Below are positions 7,231 through 15,451 of a DNA stretch of 37,768 nt, piece by piece (positions within the stretch are counted from its first letter, which is position 1; each line of letters begins with the position of its first letter). The stretch is from an uncultured Oscillospiraceae bacterium (GTDB taxonomy: Bacteria; Bacillota; Clostridia; Oscillospirales; Oscillospiraceae). Under the pieces are notes generated by a model, which was not told the origin of the DNA, made no database searches, and saw nothing but the letters and a program-made list of their open reading frames with translations. A program made the position numbers and the translations under genes. The stretch is from the NCBI GenBank assembly GCA_900756575.1, contig CAAEKQ010000029.1, positions 1-37,768 on the forward strand, read 5' to 3'.

Positions 7231-8691
7231 TTATTCGGGGGCGGGGAAATACAATGGCGTGGTTGGACTGGTTCCCACCAGAATCCCGTGCGTTCCAAAG
7301 CTCAGTTCAGGATAATCCGACAGTCCATCCTCTGCCAGAAGGGTGCTTTCTCCGTCTTCGGGATTCAGCTGCCAGAGCTGCACGGAGTCCGGCTGATTTT
7401 GCGTTGCGGTATAATAATAGAGAAAGCCGCTATGGACATAGAAGGCACCGTGAATCGTATATTCCGGCAGAGTGATGGAATCGGATGCCGAAATGCTGCC
7501 ATCGGACTTCGGCGTATAGCACCGAAGCACCGGCGTACTACCCCACTGACTTTCGCCATTGTTCCACCAGTTCAGCGAATAGGCGGTGCCATCCCACCAG
7601 AGAACGGCTTCCGGGTCGGAATCCAGGTCATATTCCGTGGTGTCCAACATGGCAATGTCGGTGGCGGTCAGCGTTTCGCCGAAGCTGGCATAGAGCACGC
7701 CGTCTTGAATTTCAAAGGTGCCGGATACGCCGATATCCAGCGTCTCCACCTTGCCGCCGGACAGGGAAACCCGTGCCAGGGTTCCGCGGCTGCGGTTGTT
7801 GTAGCTGGCCAGTGGCTCAATGCCGTAGAGCATACCGTCATACACCCGCATGCAGCCGGATACCGCGCTGAGACCGTCGGAAATTTTTTGCTTTCCGCTG
7901 CCATCGGCGTTGACGGAGTAGATGTCCTGACCGTCGCTGACATAGAGCTTTTCCGGGGTGACGGTAAAGGCCAACGTGGTTTCGGTGCTTTCGTAAACGG
8001 GTTCCGCCTTGCCGGTGGCTTCGTTATAGCGACAGATGAGATAACTACCGTTTTCATAGGTGCGGTAATAGATGTAGCCTTCGGTGGTGCCGGAGGTATC
8101 CGGTGAAATGGATGTCAGGCGATGGAGGTGGGCCCAGCTGCCCCAGCCGACGGCCAGAAGAATGCACAGGGCACTCAGCGCGGCAATGAGAATGCTTTGG
8201 AACGAGAACCGCTTCTTCGACTGGCGGGTATGATAAGCGGCAATGGCCTGCTGTTTTTCCAGGGGCGTTTCCGGATCGCTTTTTCCAAAGTGGGGCTCCA
8301 GATCCGCCGGGGGCAGGGACAGGTTCCGCACCTGCCGCTCCAGAGATTGGGCCAAAGACTGGGGCGTTAATCCCTCCGACGGAATGGTGGAAGCGGCCTT
8401 CCATAGAAGCTCTGTGCTCCGGGCGGACTGCTCCATCCGGGCGGTATAGTCCCGGAAAATCTGGGGTGTGGCGTCCGGCTGCTCCAATAGCTGGCGGATT
8501 TCCTCCAGGGTGAACTGACTGCGGCGCAGGGTGGCGATGAGCCGGAGCCGGTCTGCATCCTCTTGCGTGTACTCCCGATAGTTCCGCCCATTGCGCCGCT
8601 CCATAGCGGGGCGAATGAGATCGTGCTCCTCATAAAAGCGGATGGTGCGCTCCTTCAGGCCCGTTTGCGCGGCGATTTCCTTGGCTTTCAC
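7231..8691 (-). CDS. Membrane-anchored MerR-type regulator with outside beta-propeller
   Basis: A 486-residue protein. Residues 1-70 form a MerR helix-turn-helix (KAKEIAAQTGLKERTIRFYEEHDLI..., then YTQEDADRLRLI). A linker leads to one transmembrane helix at about 166-186. The remaining 300 residues lie outside and show repeated Y-x-x-D/G-x-x-I/L-Y-x-x strands (YIYYRTYENG, KLYVSDGQDIYSVN, MLYGIEPLA, FLYYYTATQ) like DUF5050 or other beta-propeller domains. It should sense something at the cell surface and act on DNA directly. The GTG at 8691 is chosen because AAAGGAGGG precedes it and homology to MerR starts here; the frame upstream is repeat-element sequence. No obvious target gene is next to it; the divergent pyrF lies beyond a repeat. 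Confidence 0.85.
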   Translation of the reverse strand: MKAKEIAAQTGLKERTIRFYEEHDLIRPAMERRNGRNYREYTQEDADRLRLIATLRRSQFTLEEIRQLLEQPDATPQIFRDYTARMEQSARSTELLWKAASTIPSEGLTPQSLAQSLERQVRNLSLPPADLEPHFGKSDPETPLEKQQAIAAYHTRQSKKRFSFQSILIAALSALCILLAVGWGSWAHLHRLTSISPDTSGTTEGYIYYRTYENGSYLICRYNEATGKAEPVYESTETTLAFTVTPEKLYVSDGQDIYSVNADGSGKQKISDGLSAVSGCMRVYDGMLYGIEPLASYNNRSRGTLARVSLSGGKVETLDIGVSGTFEIQDGVLYASFGETLTATDIAMLDTTEYDLDSDPEAVLWWDGTAYSLNWWNNGESQWGSTPVLRCYTPKSDGSISASDSITLPEYTIHGAFYVHSGFLYYYTATQNQPDSVQLWQLNPEDGESTLLAEDGLSDYPELSFGTHGILVGTSPTTPLYFPAPE

Positions 8692-8716
8692 GGGGAATCC
8701 CTCCTTTCGTGCTCTT

Positions 8717-8747
8717 AGCCTATCATACGCACCAGGTGCCATGTCAA
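8717..8747 (-). promoter_or_regulatory. Promoter and candidate operator of the MerR-type gene
   Basis: Leftward TTGACA (8747-8742) is followed by TAGGCT at 19 bp or TATGAT at 14 bp. Between them lies the dyad GCACC-A-GGTGC (8729-8739). An operator between -35 and -10 with a 19-bp spacer is the classic MerR-family arrangement, so autoregulation is likely. Confidence 0.5.
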
Positions 8748-8798
8748 TAGTCCCGGAGAAAAAACGAAAAAAGAAAATTTGCCCTGCCTCCAACTTTA

Positions 8799-8957
8799 GG
8801 CAACACCGCACAAATGCGTCTGCGGATTCTGACGGATTTTTTCGCCAGAAATTCGTTAGTAAAACCTTGAAATACACATAGTATTCCTGCGGTTTTCCAA
8901 CTTTTTCTGACGAAAAATCTCTCGTCAAACTCTCTTGCCGATTTGTGCGGTATTGCC
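8799..8957 (+). repeat. Dispersed palindromic element, copy A (159 bp)
   Basis: Left end GGCAACACCGCACAAAT pairs with right end ATTTGTGCGGTATTGCC at 16 of 17 positions. The core includes AATACACATAGTATT and an inner stem AAAACC/GGTTTT. TTTA flanks both ends directly (8795-8798 and 8958-8961), like a target-site duplication. It has no coding capacity and lies between divergent genes, with its right end next to the pyrF promoter. Confidence 0.8.
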
Positions 8958-8986
8958 TTTACAACTACCCCCGGATATGGTACACT
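8958..8986 (+). promoter_or_regulatory. Promoter of pyrF
   Basis: TTTACA at 8958-8963, 17 bp, TACACT at 8981-8986 with an extended TG. The -35 starts at the first base after repeat copy A. Confidence 0.6.
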
Positions 8987-9026
8987 TAACATTAGAAAAT
9001 CAAGTGCATCAGGGGGAGTGTTACCG

Positions 9027-9962
9027 ATGTCCATGGACGTGTTACAGGAGAAAATTCGCAGCAAGAAAAACCCCACCGTGGCAGGACTGGATCCAAAGCT
9101 GGACTATATTCCGCAGTATCTTAAGGATGAGGCCTTTGCCAAATATGGAAAGACCCTCAAGGGCGCGGCGGAGGCCTATCGGCTGTTTTGCCGGGGGCTG
9201 ATCGACGCCCTGTATGAGGTGGTTCCGGCGGTGAAGCCCCAGAGCGCCTATTTTGAGGTGCTGGGCAGCGAAGGCATTGCGGCCCTGGAGGATGTGGTGG
9301 CTTACGCCAAGGAAAAGGACCTCTATGTGATTATGGACGCCAAGCGCGGCGACATCGGCTCCACCTGTGAGGCGTATGCCCAGGCATATCTCGGCGGCAT
9401 CTCCATTGACGGGGAGACCACCCTTTCGCCCTTCGACTGCGACTGTCTTACCGTCAACGGCTATCTGGGCACCGACGGCATCCGTCCCTTTACCGAGCTG
9501 TGCCGGCAGAACGACAAGGCTATTTTCCTGCTGGTGAAGACCTCGAACCCCAGCTCTATGGAGCTTCAGGATCTCATTGCAGGCGGACGGCTGGTGCATA
9601 CCGCCATGGCGGATCTGGCCGTGCGGCTGACGGATAAAGAGCAGCTGATTGGAAAAAGCGGCTGGTCGGCCATCGGCGCGGTGGTGGGTGCGACCCATCC
9701 CGAGGATCTCAAGAATCTCCGGGAAAAGTACCCCAATATCTTCTTCCTGGTGCCCGGTTATGGCGCTCAGGGCGGAAAGGCCAAGGACGTGCAGTATGCC
9801 TTTGACCAGTTTGGCCACGGCGCCATCGTGAACTCCTCCCGGGGCATTATGTGCGCCTGGAAAAAGACCGACGACACCACCGGCCGGAACTATCAGGCCG
9901 CAGCCCGGGCCGAGGCCGAGCGGATGCGGGACGATATTTGCCGCTACGTTACGATTCTATAA
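9027..9962 (+). CDS. pyrF: Orotidine-5'-phosphate decarboxylase, type 2
   Basis: The 311-residue enzyme converts OMP to UMP, the last step of UMP synthesis. It belongs to the longer type-2 PyrF group, seen in the N-terminal NPTVAGLDPKL, the catalytic DAKRGDIGST (Lys and Asp at the active site), VKTSNPSS, and PGYGAQGGKAKD followed by VNSSRGI, which bind phosphate. The start at 9027 follows AGGGGGAG by 8 nt; an ATG at 9033 is an alternative. It begins the pyrF-pyrK-pyrD cluster, but a strong hairpin separates it from pyrK. Confidence 0.95.
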   Translation: MSMDVLQEKIRSKKNPTVAGLDPKLDYIPQYLKDEAFAKYGKTLKGAAEAYRLFCRGLIDALYEVVPAVKPQSAYFEVLGSEGIAALEDVVAYAKEKDLYVIMDAKRGDIGSTCEAYAQAYLGGISIDGETTLSPFDCDCLTVNGYLGTDGIRPFTELCRQNDKAIFLLVKTSNPSSMELQDLIAGGRLVHTAMADLAVRLTDKEQLIGKSGWSAIGAVVGATHPEDLKNLREKYPNIFFLVPGYGAQGGKAKDVQYAFDQFGHGAIVNSSRGIMCAWKKTDDTTGRNYQAAARAEAERMRDDICRYVTIL

Positions 9963-9976
9963 CAAGCAATCAAATC

Positions 9977-10014
9977 AATGCCGGTGCAGGCGGGCAACCT
10001 GCTCCGGCATTTTG
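9977..10014 (+). terminator. Hairpin between pyrF and pyrK, terminator or attenuator
   Basis: AATGCCGG-T-GCAGG (9977-9990) pairs with CCTGC-T-CCGGCATT (9998-10011), followed by TTGC after the closing Ts. The stem has 13 pairs with one T-T mismatch. The U tract is short, so it may only reduce readthrough or protect RNA ends. Confidence 0.6.
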
Positions 10015-10036
10015 CGGAAAGAGAGGATGTTTTGGC

Positions 10037-10792
10037 ATGAAAGACGTATTTCTGTGTCCCGTTACGGTGTCCGAGCCGCTGGGGGACTTTTATGTGCTGA
10101 CGGTGCATAGCCGGGAGCTGTGTCATCTGGCAAAGCCCGGGCAGTTTCTCCATGTGCGCTGTGGGGAGAAGACCCTGCGCCGTCCCATTTCCATCCACGA
10201 TGTGGAGGGGGACGAGATCACCATGGTCTATGAGGTCAAGGGCGACGGTACCCGGTGGCTCTCTCGGCGGAAGCCCGGGGAGGAGCTGGACATTCTTGGC
10301 CCCCTGGGAAATGGCTTTCCGGAAGTAGATGGGCCGATTCTGGTCGTGGGCGGCGGCATTGGTGTTCCGCCCATGTATCTCACGGCAAAGCGGAACCATC
10401 AGGCGGATGCGGTATTGGGCTTCCGATCCAAGGAGAAAGCGCTGCTGCTGGACCGCTTCCAGGAGATTTGCGGCGAGACTCTGGTGATGACCGACGACGG
10501 CAGTCTGGGCCAAAAGGGCTTTGTGGCCCAGGGCGTTGCGGAAATGCTGAAAAAAAAGCACTATGCTGCGGTGATGGCCTGCGGCCCGAAAATTATGCTG
10601 AAAACCACCTATGAGGCGGCAAAGCAGGCGGGCGTGCCCTGCTATGTGTCCATGGAGGAGCGGATGGGCTGCGGCATCGGGGCCTGCCTGGTGTGCGCGG
10701 TGAAGATCCGGAAAAACGGCGAGGAAGTCATGGGCCACGTGTGCAAGGACGGCCCGGTATTTGCAGGAGAGGATGTGATCTGGGATGGCTGA
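10037..10792 (+). CDS. pyrK: Dihydroorotate dehydrogenase B, electron-transfer subunit
   Basis: A 251-residue FAD and [2Fe-2S] protein that carries electrons from PyrD to NAD+. The FAD domain has LRRPISIHD (R-x-Y/I-S type), the NAD domain begins VVGGGIGVPPMYL, and the C-terminus holds the cluster ligands C-G-I-G-A-C-L-V-C with a fourth Cys in GHVCKDGPVF. The ATG at 10037 follows GAGAGG at an 11-nt spacing, rather long. Its end overlaps pyrD by 8 nt, fitting the stoichiometric PyrK/PyrD complex. Confidence 0.95.
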   Translation: MKDVFLCPVTVSEPLGDFYVLTVHSRELCHLAKPGQFLHVRCGEKTLRRPISIHDVEGDEITMVYEVKGDGTRWLSRRKPGEELDILGPLGNGFPEVDGPILVVGGGIGVPPMYLTAKRNHQADAVLGFRSKEKALLLDRFQEICGETLVMTDDGSLGQKGFVAQGVAEMLKKKHYAAVMACGPKIMLKTTYEAAKQAGVPCYVSMEERMGCGIGACLVCAVKIRKNGEEVMGHVCKDGPVFAGEDVIWDG

Positions 10793-11702
10793 TATGCGTG
10801 TGAACCTGGCGGGAGTGGAGCTGAAAAATCCCGTGGTGGTGGCGTCCGGCACCTTCGGCTTTGGCCGGGAGTTCGCGGAGTATTTTCCCCTTGAAAACCT
10901 GGGCGGCATCTGCGTCAAGGGCCTGACCGTGAAGCGCCGGGACGGAAATCCCAGCCCCCGAATCGCGGAGACCCCCTCCGGCATTCTCAACAGCGTGGGC
11001 CTGCAAAATCCCGGTGTGGATGCCTTCTGCGAGAAGGAAATGCCCTGGCTCCGGCAGCAGGGGACGAAGATCATTGCCAATATCTCCGGCAACACCCTGG
11101 AGGAATATGCCGAGCTCAGCGAAAAGGTTTCCGCCGCAGGCGTTGACCTGATCGAAGTGAACATCTCCTGCCCCAACGTAAAGTGTGGCGGCCTGGCCTT
11201 TGGTACCCAGCCGGATTCTGCGGCGGCGGCGACCCGTGCGGTAAAAGAGCACGCCACAGTGCCGGTGATGGTAAAGCTCAGCCCCAACGTCACCTCCATT
11301 GTGGACATTGCCAAGGCGGCGGAGGATGCAGGTGCAGATGCCCTGTCCCTCATCAATACGCTGCTGGGCATGCGCATTGACCTGAATACCCGCCGCCCGA
11401 TTCTCAAGAACAATACCGGCGGAATGTCCGGCCCAGCGGTGCTGCCGGTGGCGGTTCGGTGCCTGTGGCAGGTGAAAAACGCCGTGAAAATTCCGCTGCT
11501 GGGCATGGGCGGCGTCAGCCGGGGCGAGGATGCCATTGAGCTGATGATGGCCGGTGCGTCGGCAGTGGCAGTGGGCACGGCCTGTTTTACCGACCCCAGA
11601 GCGCCCATGCAGGTGCTCCAGGGCATGGAACGGTGGGCAGAAGCCCACGGCGTTGCGGAAATCGCCTCTCTCACCGGCACGGTGCAGACCTGGGGGGCAT
11701 AA
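10785..11702 (+). CDS. pyrD: Dihydroorotate dehydrogenase B (NAD+), catalytic subunit
   Basis: The 305-residue FMN enzyme oxidises dihydroorotate to orotate in the cytosol, passing electrons to PyrK. Class 1B features are NLAGVELKNPVVVASGTFGFG at the start, GLTVKRRDGNP, the active-site Cys in EVNISCPNVKCGG, NNTGGMSGPA, and the FMN phosphate site GMGGVSRGEDAIELMMAGA. The start ATG at 10785 lies inside the end of pyrK with GGAGAGG upstream; an ATG at 10794 is possible. The next gene starts 2 nt after its stop, so both are in one operon. Confidence 0.96.
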   Translation: MADMRVNLAGVELKNPVVVASGTFGFGREFAEYFPLENLGGICVKGLTVKRRDGNPSPRIAETPSGILNSVGLQNPGVDAFCEKEMPWLRQQGTKIIANISGNTLEEYAELSEKVSAAGVDLIEVNISCPNVKCGGLAFGTQPDSAAAATRAVKEHATVPVMVKLSPNVTSIVDIAKAAEDAGADALSLINTLLGMRIDLNTRRPILKNNTGGMSGPAVLPVAVRCLWQVKNAVKIPLLGMGGVSRGEDAIELMMAGASAVAVGTACFTDPRAPMQVLQGMERWAEAHGVAEIASLTGTVQTWGA

Positions 11703-11704
11703 CG

Positions 11705-12865
11705 TTGACGCGAATTTATCTGGTGCGGCACGGCGAGGCGGAGGGGAACCTCTATCGCCGGATGCAGGGGCAGTATAATTCCTCCCTCACCGAGCTGGGG
11801 TATCGGCAGGAGGAGGCGGTGGGGAAGCGGTTTTTGGACATTCCCCTGGATGCGGTGTATTCCAGCGACCTCTATCGGGCCATGGATACCGCATCGGCCC
11901 TGTGCCTGCCCAAGGGACTGCCCCTTCATACGGATGTGCGCTTCCGGGAGGTAAACGTGGGCCCCTGGGAGGAGCTGCCCTTCGGTACGGCCTGGCGCAT
12001 CAATCCCAAGGAAATGGACGACTTCACCAACCATCCCGATCAGTGGCGGCTGGAGGGAGCCGAGACGTTCCGTCAGGTGGGGGAGAGAAGCATTGCGGCT
12101 TTGCGGGAAATCGTGGCGAAGCATCCCGGGGGGACCGTTGCGGTCTGCGGCCACGGCTATCTCATTACCGCCACCCTCTGCGGGCTGATTTACGGCTATG
12201 AAAACCGGGATCAGGCCGGGCGCAGCGACAATACGGCGGTGACGCTGCTGGAATGGGACGAAGGGCAAATCCGGGTGGTGTTCCAGAACGACAGCAGCCA
12301 TTTGGAGCGGGAGCATCTCACCCGCAGCCGCTGGAAGCCGGAAACCGGTCTTGCGGATCTCCACATTGCCCCCATGGGAAACGAGGTGGAGCAGTATATT
12401 CGCTATCGCCAGGACGCCTGGGAGGTGGTCTATGGCTCCCTCAAGGGCTTTGACGGCCCTGGATTTTGGATGGATGCCCAGCGCACCATGGGGAAAGACC
12501 CCAATGCCATGGTGGTGGGCTATCTGGATCGGACACCGGTGGGCATGATTCAGCTAAGCCCGGAGCGGGACAGCCGGAAGGGCGTGGGCTATATTCCGTT
12601 CCTGTATCTCCGGGAGGCGTACCGCCACAAGGGCCTGGGTATTCAGCTGGTCGGCCATGCGGTGAGTTTTTATCGGAAGCTGGGGCGGGATCGACTCCAG
12701 CTGTCGGTGGCTCCCACCAATGAAAAGGCGTTGGGCTTTTATCATAAGTTCGGCTTCCGGGAGATCGGAAAGAACCCCGGGCGGTTTGGACGGCTTATCG
12801 TTATGGAGAAGGTCATTGCGCTGCCGAAGCTGCCGAAAAAGCTGAAAATTGTAGAGGGAATATAA
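11705..12865 (+). CDS. Histidine phosphatase-GNAT acetyltransferase fusion
   Basis: A 386-residue two-domain protein. The first half (1 to about 205) is a histidine phosphatase: LVRHGEAEGN with phospho-acceptor His9, VYSSDLYRAMDTA, and the second His in VAVCGHGYLI. The second half (about 215-370) is a GNAT fold with VGMIQLSPE, then the acetyl-CoA loop REAYRHKGLGIQL, and SVAPTNEKALGFYHKFGF. The start is TTG at 11705, preceded by GGGGGG and only 2 nt after the pyrD stop. Co-transcription with pyrD suggests a link to nucleotide metabolism, but substrates of both domains are unknown. Confidence 0.85.
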   Translation: MTRIYLVRHGEAEGNLYRRMQGQYNSSLTELGYRQEEAVGKRFLDIPLDAVYSSDLYRAMDTASALCLPKGLPLHTDVRFREVNVGPWEELPFGTAWRINPKEMDDFTNHPDQWRLEGAETFRQVGERSIAALREIVAKHPGGTVAVCGHGYLITATLCGLIYGYENRDQAGRSDNTAVTLLEWDEGQIRVVFQNDSSHLEREHLTRSRWKPETGLADLHIAPMGNEVEQYIRYRQDAWEVVYGSLKGFDGPGFWMDAQRTMGKDPNAMVVGYLDRTPVGMIQLSPERDSRKGVGYIPFLYLREAYRHKGLGIQLVGHAVSFYRKLGRDRLQLSVAPTNEKALGFYHKFGFREIGKNPGRFGRLIVMEKVIALPKLPKKLKIVEGI

Positions 12866-12868
12866 GAA

Positions 12869-12906
12869 ACAGGTACGCTGCCGGCTGATTGCGGCAGCGT
12901 ACCTGT
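12869..12906. terminator. Perfect 15-bp hairpin after the fusion gene
   Basis: ACAGGTACGCTGCCG (12869-12883) and its exact complement (12892-12906) close an 8-base loop. No long T tract follows (TATC), so termination may be weak. The stem closely resembles the one at 27073-27109. Confidence 0.7.
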
Positions 12907-13015
12907 TATCTGGATACGTGGTTCCTATGTCATTCTGCACAAAGTTTCTTCACTTCCCTGATTTTTCCGATGTTTTATGATAAGATCAATCTAGGAGAGG
13001 AAGTGTGAATCTGTA

Positions 13016-14206
13016 ATGCGGTATCGAAAATCTATAAAAATTTGCAAGGGAGTAAGACTGAACCTTTCTAAATCGGGGGTCAGTGCAACGATTGGCGTTA
13101 GAGGACTTTCCGTAAACACCGGACCGCGCGGAACATACCTGAATACCGGAATTCCCGGGACGGGGATATATGATAGAAGGAAGATCGGTGGCGGAAGTTC
13201 TGGTGCTAGCAATACTGCCAGCCGCGATGCGGCCAAAAAGGAGAAAAAAGAACCATCTATGGAGCGTAGGCTTGGGGCGGCTCGGCAGGTGGTCGCTAAA
13301 AACGAAGCGGCTGAGCAAATGATTCAGGTATTACGTTATGCGGAAGTTGTTCCGAGTGAAAATCAAATTCGGAACGAGTTATGTACTTTGAAGCCCGAGA
13401 AGTATGTAAAGAATGTGTTTTCAACCCCTAAGCCATCCGAAGCTGAGTTTGTGGCCAGGCTTGAGCGCGAGGCAGAAGCAAATGTTGCGACATTTGCTTT
13501 TTGGAGGACAAAAAAGCTTCGTGAACAGTATGTAGAAGAACGTTTGCCGAAGCAATTCGCGTCGGCGGTGGCATCGTGGCAGGCCGAAAAGGACGCTTTT
13601 GAGCAGAAGGAATCCTCTCGCGCTGCTTCGATGGACGCAATATACCAGCAGCAGTACGAATCAGCTAAAGCGTGCTTGGAACAAAAGCTTTCAGGCGATG
13701 CCGATTATGTAGAGAGTGCTTTGGACAGTTGGCTTGAGACGATCGAACTTCCGCTGGACATTTCCATCCAATACGAATACGAATCTGACAGTCGCTCGTT
13801 ATACATAGACTTGGATCTACCGGAAATCGAGGATATTCCGGACGAAATCGCATTTATGTCGGCAAGTGGGACGATGAAGGTGAAGAAGAAAACGCAGCAA
13901 AAGCTCAGAGAAGATTACGCTCGATGTATCTTTGGGTTTGCTGTTTTTGTTGCAAGCCACTGCTTTGGTGTTTCTGTTTTAATAGAAAATGTTACGGTTT
14001 CCGGATATACGCAGCGTAGAAATAAGATTGGAGACTTAGTTGACGATTATGTGTATTCCGTCAAGTTTGAACGTGGCCCATTTGAAGGCAAAGACTTGTC
14101 GAACGTAGACCCTGTTGAGTTCTGTACTAAAGGTTTTAAAAATCGTTGCAATATAACCAAAACCTTTGTTCTGAGAGCGATAGAGCCGTTTGACGCTGCT
14201 ACCTAA
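13016..14206 (+). CDS. DUF4236 protein with coiled-coil-like middle and unknown C-terminal domain
   Basis: A 396-residue protein. Residues 1-57 are a DUF4236 domain: Y-R-K-S-I-K-I, G-V-R-L-N-L-S-K-S-G-V-S, then GPRGTYLNTGIPGTGIY. A charged, Lys/Glu-rich middle (70-225) is probably helical. The C-terminal 160 residues, including IQYEYESDSRSLYIDLDLPE, are not recognised. DUF4236 proteins are often found in accessory regions and their function is unknown. The gene is visibly AT-richer than its neighbours and uses more A/T-ending codons, pointing to transfer. The ATG is the only sensible start, but AGGAG is more than 15 nt upstream and GAGGAAG 12-13 nt, a poor spacing. Confidence 0.75.
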   Translation: MRYRKSIKICKGVRLNLSKSGVSATIGVRGLSVNTGPRGTYLNTGIPGTGIYDRRKIGGGSSGASNTASRDAAKKEKKEPSMERRLGAARQVVAKNEAAEQMIQVLRYAEVVPSENQIRNELCTLKPEKYVKNVFSTPKPSEAEFVARLEREAEANVATFAFWRTKKLREQYVEERLPKQFASAVASWQAEKDAFEQKESSRAASMDAIYQQQYESAKACLEQKLSGDADYVESALDSWLETIELPLDISIQYEYESDSRSLYIDLDLPEIEDIPDEIAFMSASGTMKVKKKTQQKLREDYARCIFGFAVFVASHCFGVSVLIENVTVSGYTQRRNKIGDLVDDYVYSVKFERGPFEGKDLSNVDPVEFCTKGFKNRCNITKTFVLRAIEPFDAAT

Positions 14207-14213
14207 TACAAGA

Positions 14214-14240
14214 GCCCCGCGTCCAGTTCGGACGCGGGGC
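14214..14240. terminator. GC-rich hairpin between converging sequences
   Basis: GCCCCGCGTC (14214-14223) pairs perfectly with GACGCGGGGC (14231-14240). T-rich sequence is slightly better leftward (TCTTGTATT) than rightward. Confidence 0.65.
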
Positions 14241-14246
14241 CTAATC

Positions 14247-14348
14247 TTACCTTTCTATTAGTTTGCTAAGTGCTGCTACAAACTCCGGGATGTCTTCCGG
14301 ATCTGCCAAGAGCCTCTGAGGGGCTGCTCTTGTCCGGGACGGAGAGGT
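14247..14348 (-). pseudogene. Possible C-terminal remnant of a lost gene
   Basis: Read leftward, a 33-codon open stretch ends in ADPEDIPEFVAALSKLIER and a TAA directly before the GC-rich hairpin. It has the composition of a real protein end but no start codon or ribosome site, and a stop codon (TAG) lies just upstream. The AT-rich DUF4236 gene beside it suggests an insertion that cut an older gene. I do not recognise the family. Confidence 0.3.
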
Positions 14349-14367
14349 CTAGTTGGTTTTTATGAAG

Positions 14368-15030
14368 TTACAGGCTCCAGCATTCGATATTCTGCGCCCC
14401 GGCGTAGGTCGTGAAGGCTTCCTTGGCCCGATCCAGCAGCGCATCCAGATCAATGGCATTTTCGAAGCAATAGATTACCACCAGCACCCGGTTTGTGGCC
14501 CCCGTGACCATCGCCCGGGTGGAATCGGACATGGAGGAGCCGAAAATCCCCTGCTGATCCGAAAGCACCAGCAGATTTTCCAGATCCAGAAAGTCCTTTC
14601 CGATGCTGTTGTAGCCCTCTCCGGCGTTTGCCTTCCGGAGGAGAATCGGGCCGTCGATGGCCGCAAGATCGTAAGAGCCGACGGACAGACCGCTTTCCAC
14701 GGAGACCAGATTGTTGACATCCACCACGGAGTTAATATGGTAGAGCTCGTCGCCCCGGCGCACCCGGCGGAGCAGCGCCTCGGAGGAAACCCGATAGCGC
14801 CCCGGATTGCGTCCGAACGCCTTATAAGCGGCACGGCTGCCGCGAATGCCGGAAATCTGGCTCCACGCTTTCCCTTCAATATTCTGGCGAATCACCGGGA
14901 GAACGGTATCGTCCAGATAAGCCCAGAATTCGGGGTCAGAGGGGCGAACCTGGGCTTCAAAGGTCAGGCAGCCCAGCCGGATTTCCGGGTAGGTTTCGAG
15001 TAAAGCCGGGTCAATTTGCATGCTGTACAT
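14368..15030 (-). CDS. B3/B4 tRNA-binding domain protein (PheRS beta-like)
   Basis: A 220-residue protein that is essentially one B3/B4 domain, as found in the beta subunit of phenylalanyl-tRNA synthetase. Typical segments are LLRRVRRGDELYHINSVVD, VNNLVSVESGLSVGSYDLAAID and GPILLRKANAGEGYNSIG. Stand-alone B3/B4 proteins may bind or edit mischarged tRNA; the exact role is not established. AGAAGGAA lies 6 nt before the ATG. It is the last gene of a leftward operon after pyrC and a small conserved gene, with a 15-nt gap. Confidence 0.85.
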   Translation of the reverse strand: MYSMQIDPALLETYPEIRLGCLTFEAQVRPSDPEFWAYLDDTVLPVIRQNIEGKAWSQISGIRGSRAAYKAFGRNPGRYRVSSEALLRRVRRGDELYHINSVVDVNNLVSVESGLSVGSYDLAAIDGPILLRKANAGEGYNSIGKDFLDLENLLVLSDQQGIFGSSMSDSTRAMVTGATNRVLVVIYCFENAIDLDALLDRAKEAFTTYAGAQNIECWSL

Positions 15031-15045
15031 GGGAATTCCTTCTTT

Positions 15046-15429
15046 TCATTCGGATGTTTTTTCGTTCAGCAGTGCCTGCACCCGCTGTACCGGGAAATTG
15101 TCGGTAATGTCAACCAGCGTAAAGGTATTGCCGGGGAGCTGCGTTTGACCGGTGAGGGCCAGATAATCCGCCGCGGCACGGCGATCTATTTGAATGGTGC
15201 CGCTGCCTGCCCAGTGGCGGTTGGTGCCGCGCTTTTTTACGCCGGAAATCCAATATTCGTTGCCGGTTTCGATGTCCACGTAATTGGAGCAGCCGCCGTT
15301 GTATTTCTGAAACGCATGGTCGTTCCAATAGAGGGTTCGGCCGCTTTTGGACGCCTTAACATAGCCGATCCAGGCCGGGCCGTTGTCGTTGTAGCCAGAT
15401 TTCAGTTCGAGATACATTAAGTCGGGCAT
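15046..15429 (-). CDS. Small conserved protein of unknown function (often mislabelled DXP synthase)
   Basis: A 127-residue protein beginning MPDLMYLELKSGYNDNGPAW and continuing with SKSGRTLYWN, DIETGNEYWISGVKK, RHWAGSGTIQIDRRAAADYL. This pattern matches a family common in gut bacteria that databases sometimes call 1-deoxy-D-xylulose-5-phosphate synthase without basis; it has no thiamine-binding motif and is far too short. It is rich in aromatic residues and looks like a small beta fold. AGGAGG lies 7 nt before the ATG. Gene order pyrC, this gene, B3/B4 protein with short gaps suggests one transcript. Confidence 0.75.
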   Translation of the reverse strand: MPDLMYLELKSGYNDNGPAWIGYVKASKSGRTLYWNDHAFQKYNGGCSNYVDIETGNEYWISGVKKRGTNRHWAGSGTIQIDRRAAADYLALTGQTQLPGNTFTLVDITDNFPVQRVQALLNEKTSE

Positions 15430-15451
15430 GGGAAAACCTCCTTTTTGTGGG